64,000 bases of DNA from Babylonia areolata. Its lineage: Eukaryota > Mollusca > Gastropoda > Neogastropoda > Buccinidae. Shown here in pieces: positions 44,437 through 55,653 of this stretch; the first letter of the stretch is position 1; each line of letters begins with the position of its first letter. The stretch spans positions 9,164,229 to 9,228,228 of the forward strand of contig NC_134883.1 in assembly GCF_041734735.1 (NCBI RefSeq), read 5' to 3'. Below the pieces are notes generated by a model, which made no database searches, was not told the DNA's origin, and saw nothing but the letters and a program-made list of their open reading frames with translations. The position numbers and the translations under genes were made by a program.

Positions 44437-44956
44437 ATATCTTCAAGCATGGCAGCATCCATCATTGAAATAAAATCATCAAACCAATTCACTCTTTCAG
44501 CCGGGTTTCTGTAAATAAATCCAATAAGTAGCGGACTGATATGTTTTATTTTAATTTCTAACCATATGGATTCAATGTCGAACTGATCTAAACTCATTTT
44601 TCGCTTTAATGTGATTGCTTGACTGTAATATACTAACAGACCTGTTTCCTTTGAAGCTTTTGGATCAAGGCGGAGTATCTTATAACCTGGGATAGTTACA
44701 TCAGAGTCACATATGCGATCAGATAAACGTGATTCTGAGAAACAAAACAAATGAAAAGGATTTCCGGAATTTTCTAAGATCAATGATATGTCATTCAATT
44801 TATTTAATGCGTGATTGATATTTAGATAACCTATGCGCAGTCCTTCTTTAGAAGGCCAAGTACAGAGTGTATGCATATTCTTAAGTGGTGATGCAAAACC
44901 AATAACTGAACACTCCAGGTTCCAGGTTTTGAAAAAAATAAATAAAATAAAAAGAT

Positions 44957-44959
<3 letters not shown>

Positions 44960-45001
<42 letters not shown>

Positions 45002-45169
45002 GGGGGTGGGGGTGAGAAAGAAAGAAACAAAAAAACGAGAGATTGGAGGATCGAGAAAGAGACCGAGAGGGGTAAGTAGTATACCTACTCTGGAAAAAAT
45101 GAGGACACAGAGAGACAGACTGACCAAAAAATAGGCAGACAGACATGCTGATACACACACACGCGCGCG

Positions 45170-45217
<48 letters not shown>

Positions 45218-45330
45218 CACACACACACGCACACACACACACACGCACACACACACTCTCACATACACACACACACACACACACACACATGTGCGCACGC
45301 ACACACACACAAACACACACACACACACAA
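44960..45330. repeat. (GA)n and long imperfect (CA)n
   Basis: GA run at about 44960-44998, then CA/CG-containing run at about 45155-45330. The open frames continuing the LINE frame upstream through these tracts are spurious. Confidence 0.95.
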
Positions 45331-45744
45331 ATTCTTTCCACCGTATCATCACTTCCATTCTCATTCCTGCCCTTCACCTATCAAGTTTAGTGTCCCTGGC
45401 AGTCATCTCAGGTGAAAGAAGACAAGAAACACCGAGATGTATTTTCCTGGTGGCAGCCTGGTAACAAAGCCTGCATGTAAAGTGCCATCAAAATCGTGAG
45501 GGCAGTCTCCATACAAAGCGACGTGTGAAAGTGTTTGGGGTTGGGTTTTGTTTTTGTTTTTTTTGTTTTTTGTTTTTTTGCCGACGGTCACTATCGTTCG
45601 GTGTGTTTAATAAGGTGTTCCCACCAGGAAAAAAGATATCAACTTTTCCTCAGTCTTTCCTCATGTGTGTGTGTGTGTGTGTGTGTGTATGTCAAAAAAT
45701 CCACTTCGATAAGAAAAACAAATAAAACTACACGCAGGAAAAAA
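45331..45744. other. Unassigned, with a TTTTCCTGGTGG inverted similarity
   Basis: TTTTCCTGGTGG near 45442 and its reverse complement CCACCAGGAAAA near 45622 face each other. Low-complexity T/G (45536-45580) and GT (45664-45690) tracts lie nearby. No gene recognised. Confidence 0.4.
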
Positions 45745-45841
45745 AAAAAAAAAAATGGATGGCGCTGTAGTGTAGCGACGCGCTTTCCCTGGGGAGAGCA
45801 GCCCGAATTTCATGCAGAGAAATCTGTTGTGATAAAAAGAA

Positions 45842-45872
<31 letters not shown>

Positions 45873-45874
45873 CA

Positions 45875-45914
<40 letters not shown>

Positions 45915-45915
45915 G
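45745..45915 (-). mobile_element. SINE fragment, same family as the 54-55 kb duplication, then CA/TA tract
   Basis: The reverse complement reads CACAACAGATTTCTCTG ... GGGCTGCTCTCCCCAGGGAA ... CACTACAGCGCCATCC, matching the segment at 54087-54136 plus 54552-54640 and its copy at 55210-55310. A CA then TA microsatellite follows at 45842-45914. Confidence 0.65.
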
Positions 45916-46279
45916 TATATATTGCTGAGGTGTTGTATGGATGGGGTGATAGGTATTGAGTATCAAGTTGTGATTTGGGACACTACATTGTTTGGGCATG
46001 TATGTGATTGGTTTTAACTATTTCATGGGATTCTTTTCCAGTATCGTGTTTGGTTTTAAGTATTCTGTGTATGTTGTTGAGATGTTCTTTGGGGAGAGGG
46101 TGTGATTTAAGTATTATATCAATTTGGCATTACGATGTTTGTGATTGGTTTTGAAGTACTGTGATATGGATTTAAGCATTGTCTTATTAGTGTAACCTAG
46201 CGTCAGTAGTAATACGAAATGTGCATAATTTATAATTTAGGTGAAAATGATACTACTACTACTACTTATAATAATGATG

Positions 46280-46556
46280 ATGATGATGATGATATATATA
46301 GTACTTATATAGCGCAGACTCTCCGGCCATATATAATGGACTCTAAGCACCTCACATGAAACAATACACATACAGTATATAGTGCATGATAACAGACATC
46401 CGCTCATGTGGTGTGTGATATGTATGATAAGTGTTTGTCAGTTGTTGTTCGTTCTTTAGTTTAACGTCTTTTCACTGTAAGTGATATTAGACGAGGGACG
46501 GAAAAAAATCGAGTGGGAGGAGGGGGGGATTACTGTGTACGCATACGAGTAAGTGA

Positions 46557-46622
<66 letters not shown>

Positions 46623-47349
46623 ATTATTGATTTAAGTTTTGTTTAAAAAATAAACAAAAAATCATAACAATATAACATATTTCTAATGAAAAACTAACAA
46701 CTATAACAGCGAACCAACTGGACTGTTTAACAAGGAGTTGAAAAAGTCATACATTAGTCAATGGACTGCTGAAGGTCGTCAACACTGAAGATGATTTCAG
46801 TTCAGGGATTTGAGACTGTAACAGTTGTGTTGTCAGTTGTGTTGTGTGTCGTGTGTCTGAAAACACTTCAGTGTTTGGTTGAATGCCCGTGCAAGCTTAT
46901 TGATGTAAACTGTTGATTGTTGTTGTTGTTGTTGTTGTTGTTTTTGTTTTCACTGTACAGCGCAATTTAGTATGTTTTACTGGGAAAGGCGTTATATAAA
47001 TTATATCATTACTACTTTTTACTATCATATATCATTATGCTGATGTTGGTTGTAGTCGTAGTAGTAGAGAAGGCGTTATATAAATTATATCATTCTCATG
47101 ATCATTATTATGATTATGATGATGTTGATAGTAGTAGTGGTAGTTGCAGTATTGGTAGTAGTAGTGTAGTAGCTTCATCATTATAAGTGTAGTATCATTA
47201 TTAGTAGCAGCAGTATTATCATCATCGTAATTATTATCATCATCGTAATTATAACTTGATACCGATTAGTATTTACTCCCCTCTCCATCTCTACACCCAA
47301 CCTCTCTGTCTTGTCTCTGCCTCTCTCTCTCTCTGTCTGTCTCTCTCTG

Positions 47350-47437
<88 letters not shown>
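46280..47437. repeat. Repeat-dense stretch before the gap
   Basis: Includes a TATATAGCGC-type dispersed repeat (about 46297-46400), the segment TTTAACGTCTTTTCACTG (about 46459) that looks like another interspersed repeat, (GT)n at 46558-46620, (GTT)n at about 46917-46942, and (CA)n from 47350 to the gap. No coding exon recognised. Confidence 0.6.
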
Positions 47438-47537
47438 NNNNNNNNNNNNNNNNNNNNNNNNNNNNNNNNNNNNNNNNNNNNNNNNNNNNNNNNNNNNNNN
47501 NNNNNNNNNNNNNNNNNNNNNNNNNNNNNNNNNNNNN
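47438..47537. other. Assembly gap of 100 N
   Basis: Exactly 100 N directly after a long CA run. A round 100 N usually marks a gap of unknown size, so true spacing and even adjacency across it are uncertain. Confidence 0.99.
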
Positions 47538-48071
47538 CTTTGATTTTTGATTTTTTATTTTACGCCTATATGTTTTAGAGTTGGAAAAGTTATTCTCTTA
47601 GTCAGATTGTTGTTCAGTGAATGTTATGAATAGTATTGTTTTCATCCCTTTCCCTTCCCCTCCCTCTTTTCCATCCTCCCTCACTCCCCCTTTTTTCATG
47701 TCTAATATCACTTAATGTGGATAGACATTAAATGAAAATGAACACACTACAGAGAGAGAAATAATAAAGTTGCATGTGTTACATTGGCATGACTTATTTT
47801 TCGGCTGTAACTTCAAACTTCACTTGTCTACAGGGCTTTTATGTGTATGACAGTTTTCAACCTGGAGGCAGCCATACTTCATTTTCAGGGGTATACTGCC
47901 ATGCATGACAGAGGCCATCATTATAACTATATCTTTCAGTACTGATTTTTTTTTTTTTTTATATAATGTTTTTTTTATGACAGATGTTTGAAAAAAGGTG
48001 TGGGTGTGGGAGTTGGGTTGGGTGGGGGTGCGGTGGTGGATTGGTTGTGTGAGTGAAGAGGCTTTTGCACA

Positions 48072-48104
<33 letters not shown>

Positions 48105-48151
48105 ACACACGCATGCGTGTGTGTGCTTATGTGCTTGTGTGTCTCTGTGTA

Positions 48152-48249
<98 letters not shown>

Positions 48250-48554
48250 ACATATATATATCTATATAAAAAAAATTATATATCTATATGTATCTATATA
48301 TTTCTGTAGTGTGTGTGTGTTATATTGTATATTCATAGTGTGTGTGTGTGTGTATTTGTGTGGCTTCTTGCAGCTATTTTCATTGTGCTAGCAACACAAC
48401 ATTTTATAAATAAAACAGCAAGAATTGGCAGAGACAGAACACTTAACAGTAAAACAAAAACAGCACCAACAATGAACAAAGAATGTGTCGGCGGGGGTGG
48501 GGGGGGATGTATGTCCCATAACGTGTTGAGGTGTGTTTGTGTGTGTCTCCACAG
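47538..48554 (+). other. Sequence between gap and HDAC6-like exon
   Basis: Microsatellites at about 48078-48110 (GT), 48153-48196 (TC) and 48199-48250 (TA then TG). No upstream HDAC6-like exon recognised. Confidence 0.5.
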
Positions 48555-48683
48555 GTGTTCTGCAGTCGCTACGTCAACGAACACATGCTGTTCCACAGTG
48601 TGGCGGAGGAACACCTGATGGTGCTGAGCTATTCCGACCTGTCCGTGTGGTGCTATGCCTGCAACGACTACATTGACAATGAG
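48555..48683 (+). CDS. HDAC6: HDAC6-like ZnF-UBP exon
   Basis: The acceptor is CTCCACAG and the donor GTAATG. It carries the C-x-R-Y, three His (HMLFH and EEH) and WCYxC motifs of the finger. Confidence 0.83.
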
Positions 48684-51600
48684 GTAATGTACGAGGTACA
48701 GTTTCACTTTCTTAAAGAGACGTCACTGCGGTGGGACAAATCCATATATGCTACACCACACCTGTTAGACAAATGCCTGACTGTGGCCATGACCGAGGCC
48801 TCGAGTGCATGCCTATGTATCTGTAGAAGAGATCACACGGAGGTCAGAAGAAGCGCTTCAGAGATACTCTGAAAGTCTCTCTGAAAGCATTTGATATCAA
48901 CCCTGACTCCTGGGAGGAATCTGCAGTGGACCGTGACAAATGGCGCGCTGCTGTGGACAAAGGTGCCAAGTTGTGCGAGGCCAACAGGACTGCTGCAGCT
49001 GTTCAGAAGAGGCAGGCCAGAAAGTGGTTTAAATAAACTTTAATTATTCAACAATACACATGATTACAATGCATTGAATGACAAAAGAGCATCAACAAGC
49101 TTAAAGCTTATACTGTGCTCACAACGTTGCACTTCAATTTTATCATGACGGCAGATGAACCATATTATGACTTGTATGAAATAACATGCATAAACAGTAA
49201 GTAATGAAATAATGAAATAAAACAAATAAACAAACAGTACATAATATAGTAAAATAATGCTAATATCAATATTAACATGAGATTAAATTTATTATCACCA
49301 AAGTAATTGGCCTAATAGAAGAAAAACACGAAGAAGAAGAAGAAAATTTAGAAGAATGGGGGGTAAGGTGGTGGAGGAGGGGGAACAGAGGGGAGAGGAG
49401 AAATTCTAACAGATCATTGGCCAATCCATTCACCTTGAATATTTGGTCAGTCAAAAAAATTCAACATATATTTTACGAATAGAATCATGTTGTACTCTTT
49501 CTTCACAATACTTTCTAAGCTAAAATCTATTTGAATCAGAGATAAACTGGTGGACAGTTTGAAATATGAATATATTTGTATGATTTTGGAGAACAGGATC
49601 TCCATGCAACAGAATTTTAACGTGAATGTAGTTTGGAGATAAATTTAAGATTGTGTTTGCCCGAGCCATATGAAAGTCTTGACAAAATAATAAATAATGT
49701 TCAGCAGTTTCTCTTGCAGTGCCACAAGCACAAAGTGGGTCGTTTATTAAATGTCTGTTGAACATATCTTCTCTTAAGTCACTAATCCCTAGACGAAGTC
49801 GACAGTGAATGATTTGTTCCTTCCGTTTACCATAGTAATAATAGCTAGGCACTACAGCACATAGGTAATGTTTAAGCTGGCTTAAGGAATTGCTGGTTTT
49901 AACATAATCAGGTAGAGAATTCCAGAGATAAGTAGTAGATGGTATGAATGATTTCTGATAGAGTTCGGTGTGAAATCTTGGTACGGTGCGTTCCAATGAC
50001 CTGCGTCTATGGTAAGGGTTATTGTCTGAAACAAGACCAGGAACAAGACCATTTAGGTAGTTAGGGCATAGACCGTTAACCATCTTGAAATAATGCACAA
50101 GTTTGTGTCTTTTCCTTCTTTCCTTAAGTGTACAGAACCCTGATTCTTGGTATATTTTTTGGTGGCTTGTCCCACGAACAGCTCCAGTTATGGTTCTTAA
50201 TGCATCAAGCTGTAAATTTTCCAGAGAATCTGATTGTGCATCTGTGCAATTATCCCAAACAATATCAGCATAGTCAAAATGTGGTAATATGAATGATTTG
50301 TGCATGATTTCTAATGCTCTCCTATTTAACTTGTACTTATACGTCTTAAGACAAGAAACCAACATAGTTACAGCATTGATTATACTTTTAATATGTTCCT
50401 CCCATTTACAGTTGTTTTGGAGTATGACGCCTAGATGTTTATGTGTGTCTGTACTTTGTAATGGTGTGATGCCAAAAGTAAGAGGTAAAATTGTGTCAGT
50501 GTTTCAAGAAAAATTTAATAACTCTGTTTTCCCCTCATTAAATTTGACTTTCCATCGCTTAGCCCAAGAATCTATCTTTTCTGAGTCAGAATTGAGTGTT
50601 TGTGCACGGATGTTTGGGTTGTTTAGTGCTAAGGACATACTTGTATCATCTGCAAATAGCTTAATGTTTGAATGGATGTCGTATACAATATCATTGATAT
50701 AGATAAGGAATAATAGTGGACCAAGTACAGAGCCTTGAGGAACACCTGCGGGTATTCCTTTGTAATCAGACTTATCACTCTTTATAACAACTGCTTGGAT
50801 ACGGTTAGAGAGGTAATCGGAAAACCAGTCAGGTAATTTGCCTCGTATGCCATTCGCTCTTAACTTCAGAAGAAGTCCCTTATGCCAAACTCGATCAAAA
50901 GCTTTAGATATATCAAAGTACACAGCCTGGGTTGTGACTCCATTATCAAAAGATGAGCATAAGTCATTATAAATACAGAGCAACTGATTTACTGTCGAAT
51001 CACCAGGAATAAAACCTGACTGGGAAGGAGATAAAATATGATTTGATGAAAAAAACTTGTAAACTTGCTTATGGATGCATCTCTCAAGGACTTTACCAAC
51101 ACAGCTAAGCAAAGAGATTGGACGGTAATTACTACAAAGTTCCTTCGAAGCTTTTTTATGCAGAGGATTTACATGTGCTGTTTTCCATACCAGAGGAAAT
51201 TTTGATTCATGAAGGCTTTTGTTGAAAATCCTGGTTAGTGGGTCTAGAATGGCTGGCAATGAGGCAATTAACAATCTGTTATGTACAAGATCTGGCCCTA
51301 CCGCTTTATTTTTATTTAGATTTAGAATAACACCTTCAACATCAGAAGTAGTAAGCGCTATGTCTGTAAGTTCTAAGTCGAGGAATGGAATATCAGGCCA
51401 GAAAGTCACAGGCAAACAAGCTCCCTGACAATGATATGCCTGTCTTTGTCTGCCCCAACTGTCAGCGAACATTTTGTGCACAGATTGGACTATTCAGCCA
51501 TCTGTGCACTCACAGATAGATTCATGAGCATCCCCCCCCCCCCCCTGCACCACCACCACCCTCCCCCCATCCCCCAGCTGGATGACAACAGTGGTCATCA

Positions 51601-51959
51601 TCGATCTTCGATGGACACACACCATGTATCTGTGTGCCTATCATGGTGGGTTTCTTATGTGAAACTTTGTGCCAGAGGACACTTATGTTTCCATAGGTTC
51701 TTTTTTCAGTGTGCCAAGTGCATACTGCATGCAGGAGTTATGGTTTCTTGTCTCATCTGAATGACTAGACGCTCAGTTTGATTTCCCAGTCAGACTTTGG
51801 AGAAAGGGTGAGACCAGGATTCGAACATTTCTCTTTTGCACTTGTAACCATGATGATATTATTCCTGTGTGTTGTTATCCATGTTGCATTCACTGTAGGT
51901 CTCTGCTGGAGAGATGTGCTGTACTGATGTACAGAAATGAAATAAGTCATCATATACTT

Positions 51960-52034
<75 letters not shown>

Positions 52035-52103
52035 GGGGGTGGATGGTCTGAAATTCTGGCATTTTCTTGGCTCCTACAAGCGGCATACGAACCGAAGTTA
52101 GCA

Positions 52104-52136
<33 letters not shown>

Positions 52137-52339
52137 TGCATGTACATATGTGTGAGTGCATGCTTGTGTGTGTGTGTGTATACATGCATGCATGTGTGTG
52201 TGCGTGCACTTATGAGCAAACGCTGCTGGTTTTGTTCTATCCGTCACACGATCCGTTGCAGGCGACATTCCCCATGAAGAACGCGGCTCACTGCCACAAG
52301 TTTGGGGAAGCTCTGCCCGGTGCAGCACCGTCACAGTGA
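48555..52339 (+). CDS. HDAC6: HDAC6-like protein, C-terminal ZnF-UBP (two exons)
   Basis: Exons 48555-48683 (43 codons) and 52262-52339 (25 codons plus TGA) join in phase. The encoded 68 residues read VFCSRYVNEHMLFH, HLMVLSYSDLSVWCYACNDY, IDNE, then ATFPMKNAAHCHKFGEALPG and AAPSQ. Human HDAC6 ends VYCGRYINGHMLQHH...[20 protein letters not shown]...VKNIAHQNKFGEDMPHPH. Zinc-ligand Cys and His residues, and the Arg, Trp and Tyr that hold the free C-terminus of ubiquitin in HDAC6, are all kept. HDAC6 is a cytoplasmic tubulin deacetylase; this finger recruits it to ubiquitin aggregates. The deacetylase domains and first half of the finger are not in the window. A ZnF-UBP deubiquitinase is less likely, since it would not end here. 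Confidence 0.8.
48698..48833 (-). mobile_element. SINE 3'-domain fragment
   Basis: TACAGTTTCACTTTCTTAAA ... GGACAAATCCATATATGCTA ... GCCTCGAGTGCATGCC corresponds to the same region of the fuller SINE at 54137-54547, without the tRNA part. Confidence 0.65.
48838..51520 (+). mobile_element. Older LINE C-terminus, split by a nested LINE
   Basis: The left part (48838-49025) reads GGQKKRFRDTLKVSLKAFDI ... KWRAAVDKGAKLCEANRTAA and QKRQARK. The right part (51394-51520) resumes QARKSQANKLPDNDMPVFVC and PNCQRTFCAQIGLFSHLCTH, then R-stop. GGQKKR, the WR...GA motif and the final CxxCxRxF...GL.SH zinc finger are typical of the C-terminus of a common invertebrate non-LTR element. Only this tail is present, in sense orientation within the HDAC6-like intron. 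Confidence 0.85.
49026..51393 (-). mobile_element. CR1-like LINE, 5' truncated, inserted into the older LINE
   Basis: The - strand frame begins IPFLDLELTDIALTTSDVEG and contains the RT (WKTAHVNPLHKKASKELCSN, VYFDISKAFDRVWHKG, AGVPQGSVLGPLLFLIYIND, LFADDTSM). One in-frame TGA at 50506-50504 follows ELLNFS; the same frame then continues to a stop at 49520 through HKHLGVILQNNCKWEEHI and a Cys/His C-terminus (DPLCACGTARETAEHYLLFC). A 13 bp direct repeat CAGGCCAGAAAGT at 49013-49025 and 51394-51406 is the target-site duplication. Endonuclease and ORF1 are missing. Confidence 0.92.
51535..51560. repeat. C-rich simple tract
   Basis: C run with CCACCACCACC, just after the older LINE's stop. Confidence 0.8.
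51640..51850 (-). mobile_element. Degraded SINE with conserved central domain
   Basis: On the - strand a tRNA B box remnant (GTTCGAATCC) is followed by CTAGTCATTCAGATGAGA and a TGCACTTGGCACACTGAAAA-like core. It aligns with 54137-54547. The order (tRNA head, GAGGTCCCGTG-type centre) looks like the Nin-DC SINE superfamily. Confidence 0.65.
51963..52033. repeat. (GT)n microsatellite
   Basis: About 71 bp of GT in the HDAC6-like intron. Shorter GT/GA tracts at 52106-52134 and 52168-52202. Confidence 0.95.
52262..52339 (+). CDS. HDAC6: HDAC6-like terminal exon
   Basis: After CCGTTGCAG it reads ATFPMKNAAHCHKFGEALPG and AAPSQ-stop. KNxAHxxKFGE equals the human HDAC6 C-terminal KNIAHQNKFGED. Confidence 0.8.
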   Translation, partial: ATFPMKNAAHCHKFGEALPGAAPSQ

Positions 52340-52531
52340 TGCTGCACCGCTGAGTGACAGCTGTCTTGTCATGTCATGTCACAGTTCTGTTTCTGCTGTC
52401 CAGGGAGCTTCATGTATTCTTCTTCAGTTGTCTCCGCCATGGCTTGAACTTTGTGAGAATAATTTTGTTTCCTCTCTCTCTTTTGCGTTAGGGTCTTTCT
52501 GCTCATGAAAAGAATGTTTTTTTCTTGCAAC

Positions 52532-52601
<70 letters not shown>

Positions 52602-53830
52602 TCTCTCTCTCTGTCTCTGTTTCAGGTATTTTTGAAGTTTGGAGGCTTTTTTGTTTTGTTTTTTTGGGGGGTTTGGGGTTGTTGTTTTTTGGGGTTTTTT
52701 TTTTGGGGGGGGGATTGCTTGGAGTCTCCATCCTTCAAGAAAACTTCTAGTTGCTTTTTCCAGACTGTCTCTGTCTTGAAATCAGGTTGCTCAACTGGAA
52801 ATATACTGTAAAGGAGACATATTTGATACATGATATAAGTGTTTGTAGTGTCAGATGGACCTTCAGTTTTGTGGTTTGCTGAAAACTTGATCAACTCATC
52901 AGTTGATTTGCAAATGGTATTGATGTAGTACAGGTCCTACAGGTGAAACACTTGCTTTTTCGTACAAGGTGACATAGATGATATTTGATGCAGTCGGCAG
53001 TGATCATCATTTCTTGTTGCTAATTGATACACAAATCGTCAATTCATTTTGTTACATTATACACTTGGACTACAGGGCTGTCAACAAAATGATTGTCTGG
53101 TTGACCTTGTTGGTGCATGTATACTTTATAATCAGTGCAAACTGAGATGTTGACACTTAGCTTTGGAATGAATTAGCACACACATTGATGTAGTTTAACC
53201 CCCAAAAACGGAGTATGGTGGGGTAAAAATGGTCATACATGTAAAAGCCCACTCGTGCATATACCAGTGAATGTGAGAGTTGCAGCCTAGGAAGGCAGAA
53301 GAAGAAGATGTAGATTATAATCAGTGCAAGTATGACATTGACACTTTGTAATGAGGTACTAACCAGTTTCAAGTAAGTCTCTTATGCTCACTCATTTCTG
53401 GCACATTGATTCCAGATTTTCTTCTCTTTTTTTTCATACAAGTGTTGTTTTTGGTGAGTTTTGCTTTCCTTTCAAATGTGAAATTGCAGCTGAAGAGCGG
53501 ACTGGGGTGTCCATCTCACGAAGGAGAAGTAAGAGCTCAACAAGTAAATCCTGTACCACATGGCATTTTTTGCACCTGCCCGCACAGTTATACAAATTAC
53601 AGGAGAAGTTTATTCAGCATTGTGCACATTACTGCCGTTGAAAAGAACATAAGCTGGCCTACATGCCTCACATGCTGACGATCAATAGTACAACTGTGGT
53701 AACACCTTGCCACACTGAATGAACAGAGGAGTTGATGAACTAACAGTTTTTCACTTTTCATTTCACAGTATAGATTGTGTGTGTGTGTGTGTGTGTAAAA
53801 GATTGACCACATAAAAATGTTTTTTCCCAG
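52340..53830 (+). other. Downstream of HDAC6-like stop
   Basis: Contains an uninterrupted C run of 67 bases (52533-52599) followed by (TC)n, T/G-rich sequence to about 52710, and a SINE fragment (53199-53309). A + strand AATAAA at 56322-56327 is one candidate poly(A) signal, but the UTR end is unknown. Confidence 0.45.
53199..53309 (+). mobile_element. 3' fragment of the 6456-type SINE
   Basis: CCCCCAAAAACGGAGTATGG ... TAAAAGCCCACTCGTG ... GTTGCAGCC and GGCAGAAGAAGAAG match the body and tail of the SINE at 6456-6826, without the tRNA head. Confidence 0.8.
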
Positions 53831-54387
53831 TGGTGTGGGTATTTTTAGATATTTTTTATGATTGTGATATAATTGTTCCAGAAAACAGAAAAACTTGAAG
53901 AATTAATATACCATTCCCCTACTAACAGCATTCGTCATAATAAGTGAACAGAACTCATGTGATTTTTTTTGTTAATTCTGTGTGTAGGCTATAAGAGAAA
54001 AATTGATAAACAGAAAATTGTTTCAACATGATGCACAGGTTTGGTTCTTAGCCTGAGAGTATTTGTACTTGTATTTCTTTTCATCACAACAGATTTCTCT
54101 GTGTAAAATTTGGGCTACTCTCCCCAGGGAGAGCGCAGTTTCAGTTTCAGTTTCACTTTCTCAAGGAGGCGTCACTGCGTTCGGACAAATCCATACACGC
54201 TACACCACATCTGTTGAGCAGATGCCTGACCAGCAGCATAACCCAACGCGCTTAGTCAGGCCTTGAGTGCATGCTTACATATTTGTATACCTATGAAAGT
54301 GGATTTCATTTTACGTAATTTCGCCAGAGGACAGCACTCTCGTTGCCATGGGTTCTTTTTCAGTGCGCCAAGTGCGTGCTGCACACG

Positions 54388-54418
<31 letters not shown>

Positions 54419-55653
54419 TAGACGCTCAGTTTGATTTTCCAGTCAAACTTAGGAGAAAGGGCGAGAGCGGGATTCGAACCCACACCCTCACGGACTCTCT
54501 GTATTGGCAGCTGAGCGTCTTAACCATTCTGCCACCTTCCTCCTCCACTACACATCACTACACAACAGCACCACCCATTTTTTTGGTATTTTTTCCTGCG
54601 TGCAGTTTTATTTGTTTTTTCTGTCGAGCACAGAACTCGTGCGATTTTGATTTTGAGTATAGTCTGTCTTATAAGGGAGAAGTCGAAAAACAGAAAATTG
54701 TTTCATCACGATACACTACACACCTCTAGTGCCTGTTCATCGCATGATTTAACAGGTTCTGTTGGACAGGTGCAGTGGACATAATTGTGGCTAGAGCACT
54801 GGATTCTTGTTTGAGTTTCAGAGTTCAGTCCCAGGTTTCACTGCACCTGGTGGGTTAAGGGTTTCACTGCACCTGATGGGTTAAGGGTTTCACTGCACCT
54901 GGTGGGTTAAGGGTTTCACTGCACCTGGTGGGTTAAGGGTGGAGATTTGGTGGTGTGTTGGGGTTTTTTTTTAGATATTTTTTATGATCGTAATATAATT
55001 GTTCCAGAAAACAGAAAATCTTGAAGAATTAATATACCATTCCCCTACAAACAGCATTCATCATAATACGAGAACAGAACTCATGTGATTTTTTTTTTAT
55101 TCTGTGTGTAGGCTATCAGAGAAAAATTGATAAACAGAAAATTGTTTCAACATGATGCACAGGTTTGGTTCTTAGCCTGAGAGTATTTGTATTTGTATTT
55201 CTTTTCATCACAACAGATTTCTCTGTGTGAAATTCGGGCTACTCTCCCCAGGGAGAGCGCATCACTACACAACAGCGCCACCCATTTTTTTGGTATTTTT
55301 TCCTGCGTGCAGTTTTATTTGTTTTTTCTGTCGAGCACAGAACTCGTGCGATTTTGATTTTGAGTATAGTCTGTCTTATAAGGGAGAAGTTGATAAACAG
55401 AAAAATGTTTCATCACGATACACTACACACCTCTAGCACCTGTTCATTGCATGATTTAACAGGTTCTGTTGGACAGGTGCAGTGGACATAATTATGGCTA
55501 GAGCACTGGATTCTTGTTTGAGTTTCAGAGTTCAGTCCCAGGTTTCACTGCACCTGGTGGGTTAAGGGTTTCACTGCACCTGGTGGGTTAAGGGTTTCAC
55601 TGCACCTGGTGGGTTAAGGGTTTCACTGCACCTGGTGGGTTAAGGGTGGAGAT
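53831..55653. repeat. 0.7 kb direct duplication, one copy with a SINE
   Basis: Module A (53831-54950, 1120 bp) and module B (54951-55653, about 703 bp) share order and sequence, from a TTTTTTAGATATTTTTTATG start to GGTGGGTTAAGGGTGGAGAT. The size difference is explained by the SINE at 54137-54547, present only in A; B reads straight through GAGAGCGCATCACTACACAA. Each module ends in four 26 bp units TTTCACTGCACCTGGTGGGT (54836-54939 and 55543-55646). Confidence 0.85.
54137..54547 (-). mobile_element. tRNA-derived SINE, Nin-DC-like, full length
   Basis: Read on the - strand: a tRNA-like head (GGTGGCAGAATGGTTAAGAC, B box GGTTCGAATCCC), then a centre containing AAACCGAGGTCCCGTGTGCA and CACTTGGCGCACTGAAAAAG, then a 3' domain with TAGCGTGTATGGATTTGTCC. 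The central motif is like the deeply conserved Nin-DC domain of animal SINEs. No clear target-site duplication. Confidence 0.78.

Larger units (their letters stand above)
41708..44930 (-). mobile_element. CR1/L2-like LINE, endonuclease and RT, nearly intact
   Basis: The - strand ORF2 starts about [20 protein letters not shown] (near 44876) and carries the AP endonuclease (FSESRLSD, IMFGDFNINLL, TLIDHIYVS, GCSDHSPV) and reverse transcriptase (KVFPLFKSGDPSDPSNYRPI, VVFVDFAKAFD, YGVPQGSILGPLLF, LFADDNSIHS). A single in-frame TAG at 42479-42477 interrupts it before the C-terminal 140 residues (SIIDYASTLWDST...TKIDVT-stop at 42042). A 27 bp tandem duplication repeats EIIMFGDFK/N in the endonuclease. 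The 3' UTR contains AATAAAGA and ends in TTGTC repeats (about 41711-41737 on +). No ORF1 was seen, so it is 5' truncated. Confidence 0.9.

Noticed and set aside
44940-45377. N-terminal extension of the LINE protein beginning [11 protein letters not shown]
   Set aside because: That stretch is translated GA/CA microsatellite joined by chance to the LINE frame; the real homology starts near 44876.
51394-51481. Start of the nested LINE frame at MHKMFADSWGRQRQ
   Set aside because: These codons come from the antisense of the older LINE beyond the target-site duplication; the inserted LINE begins at about IPFLDLELTD.
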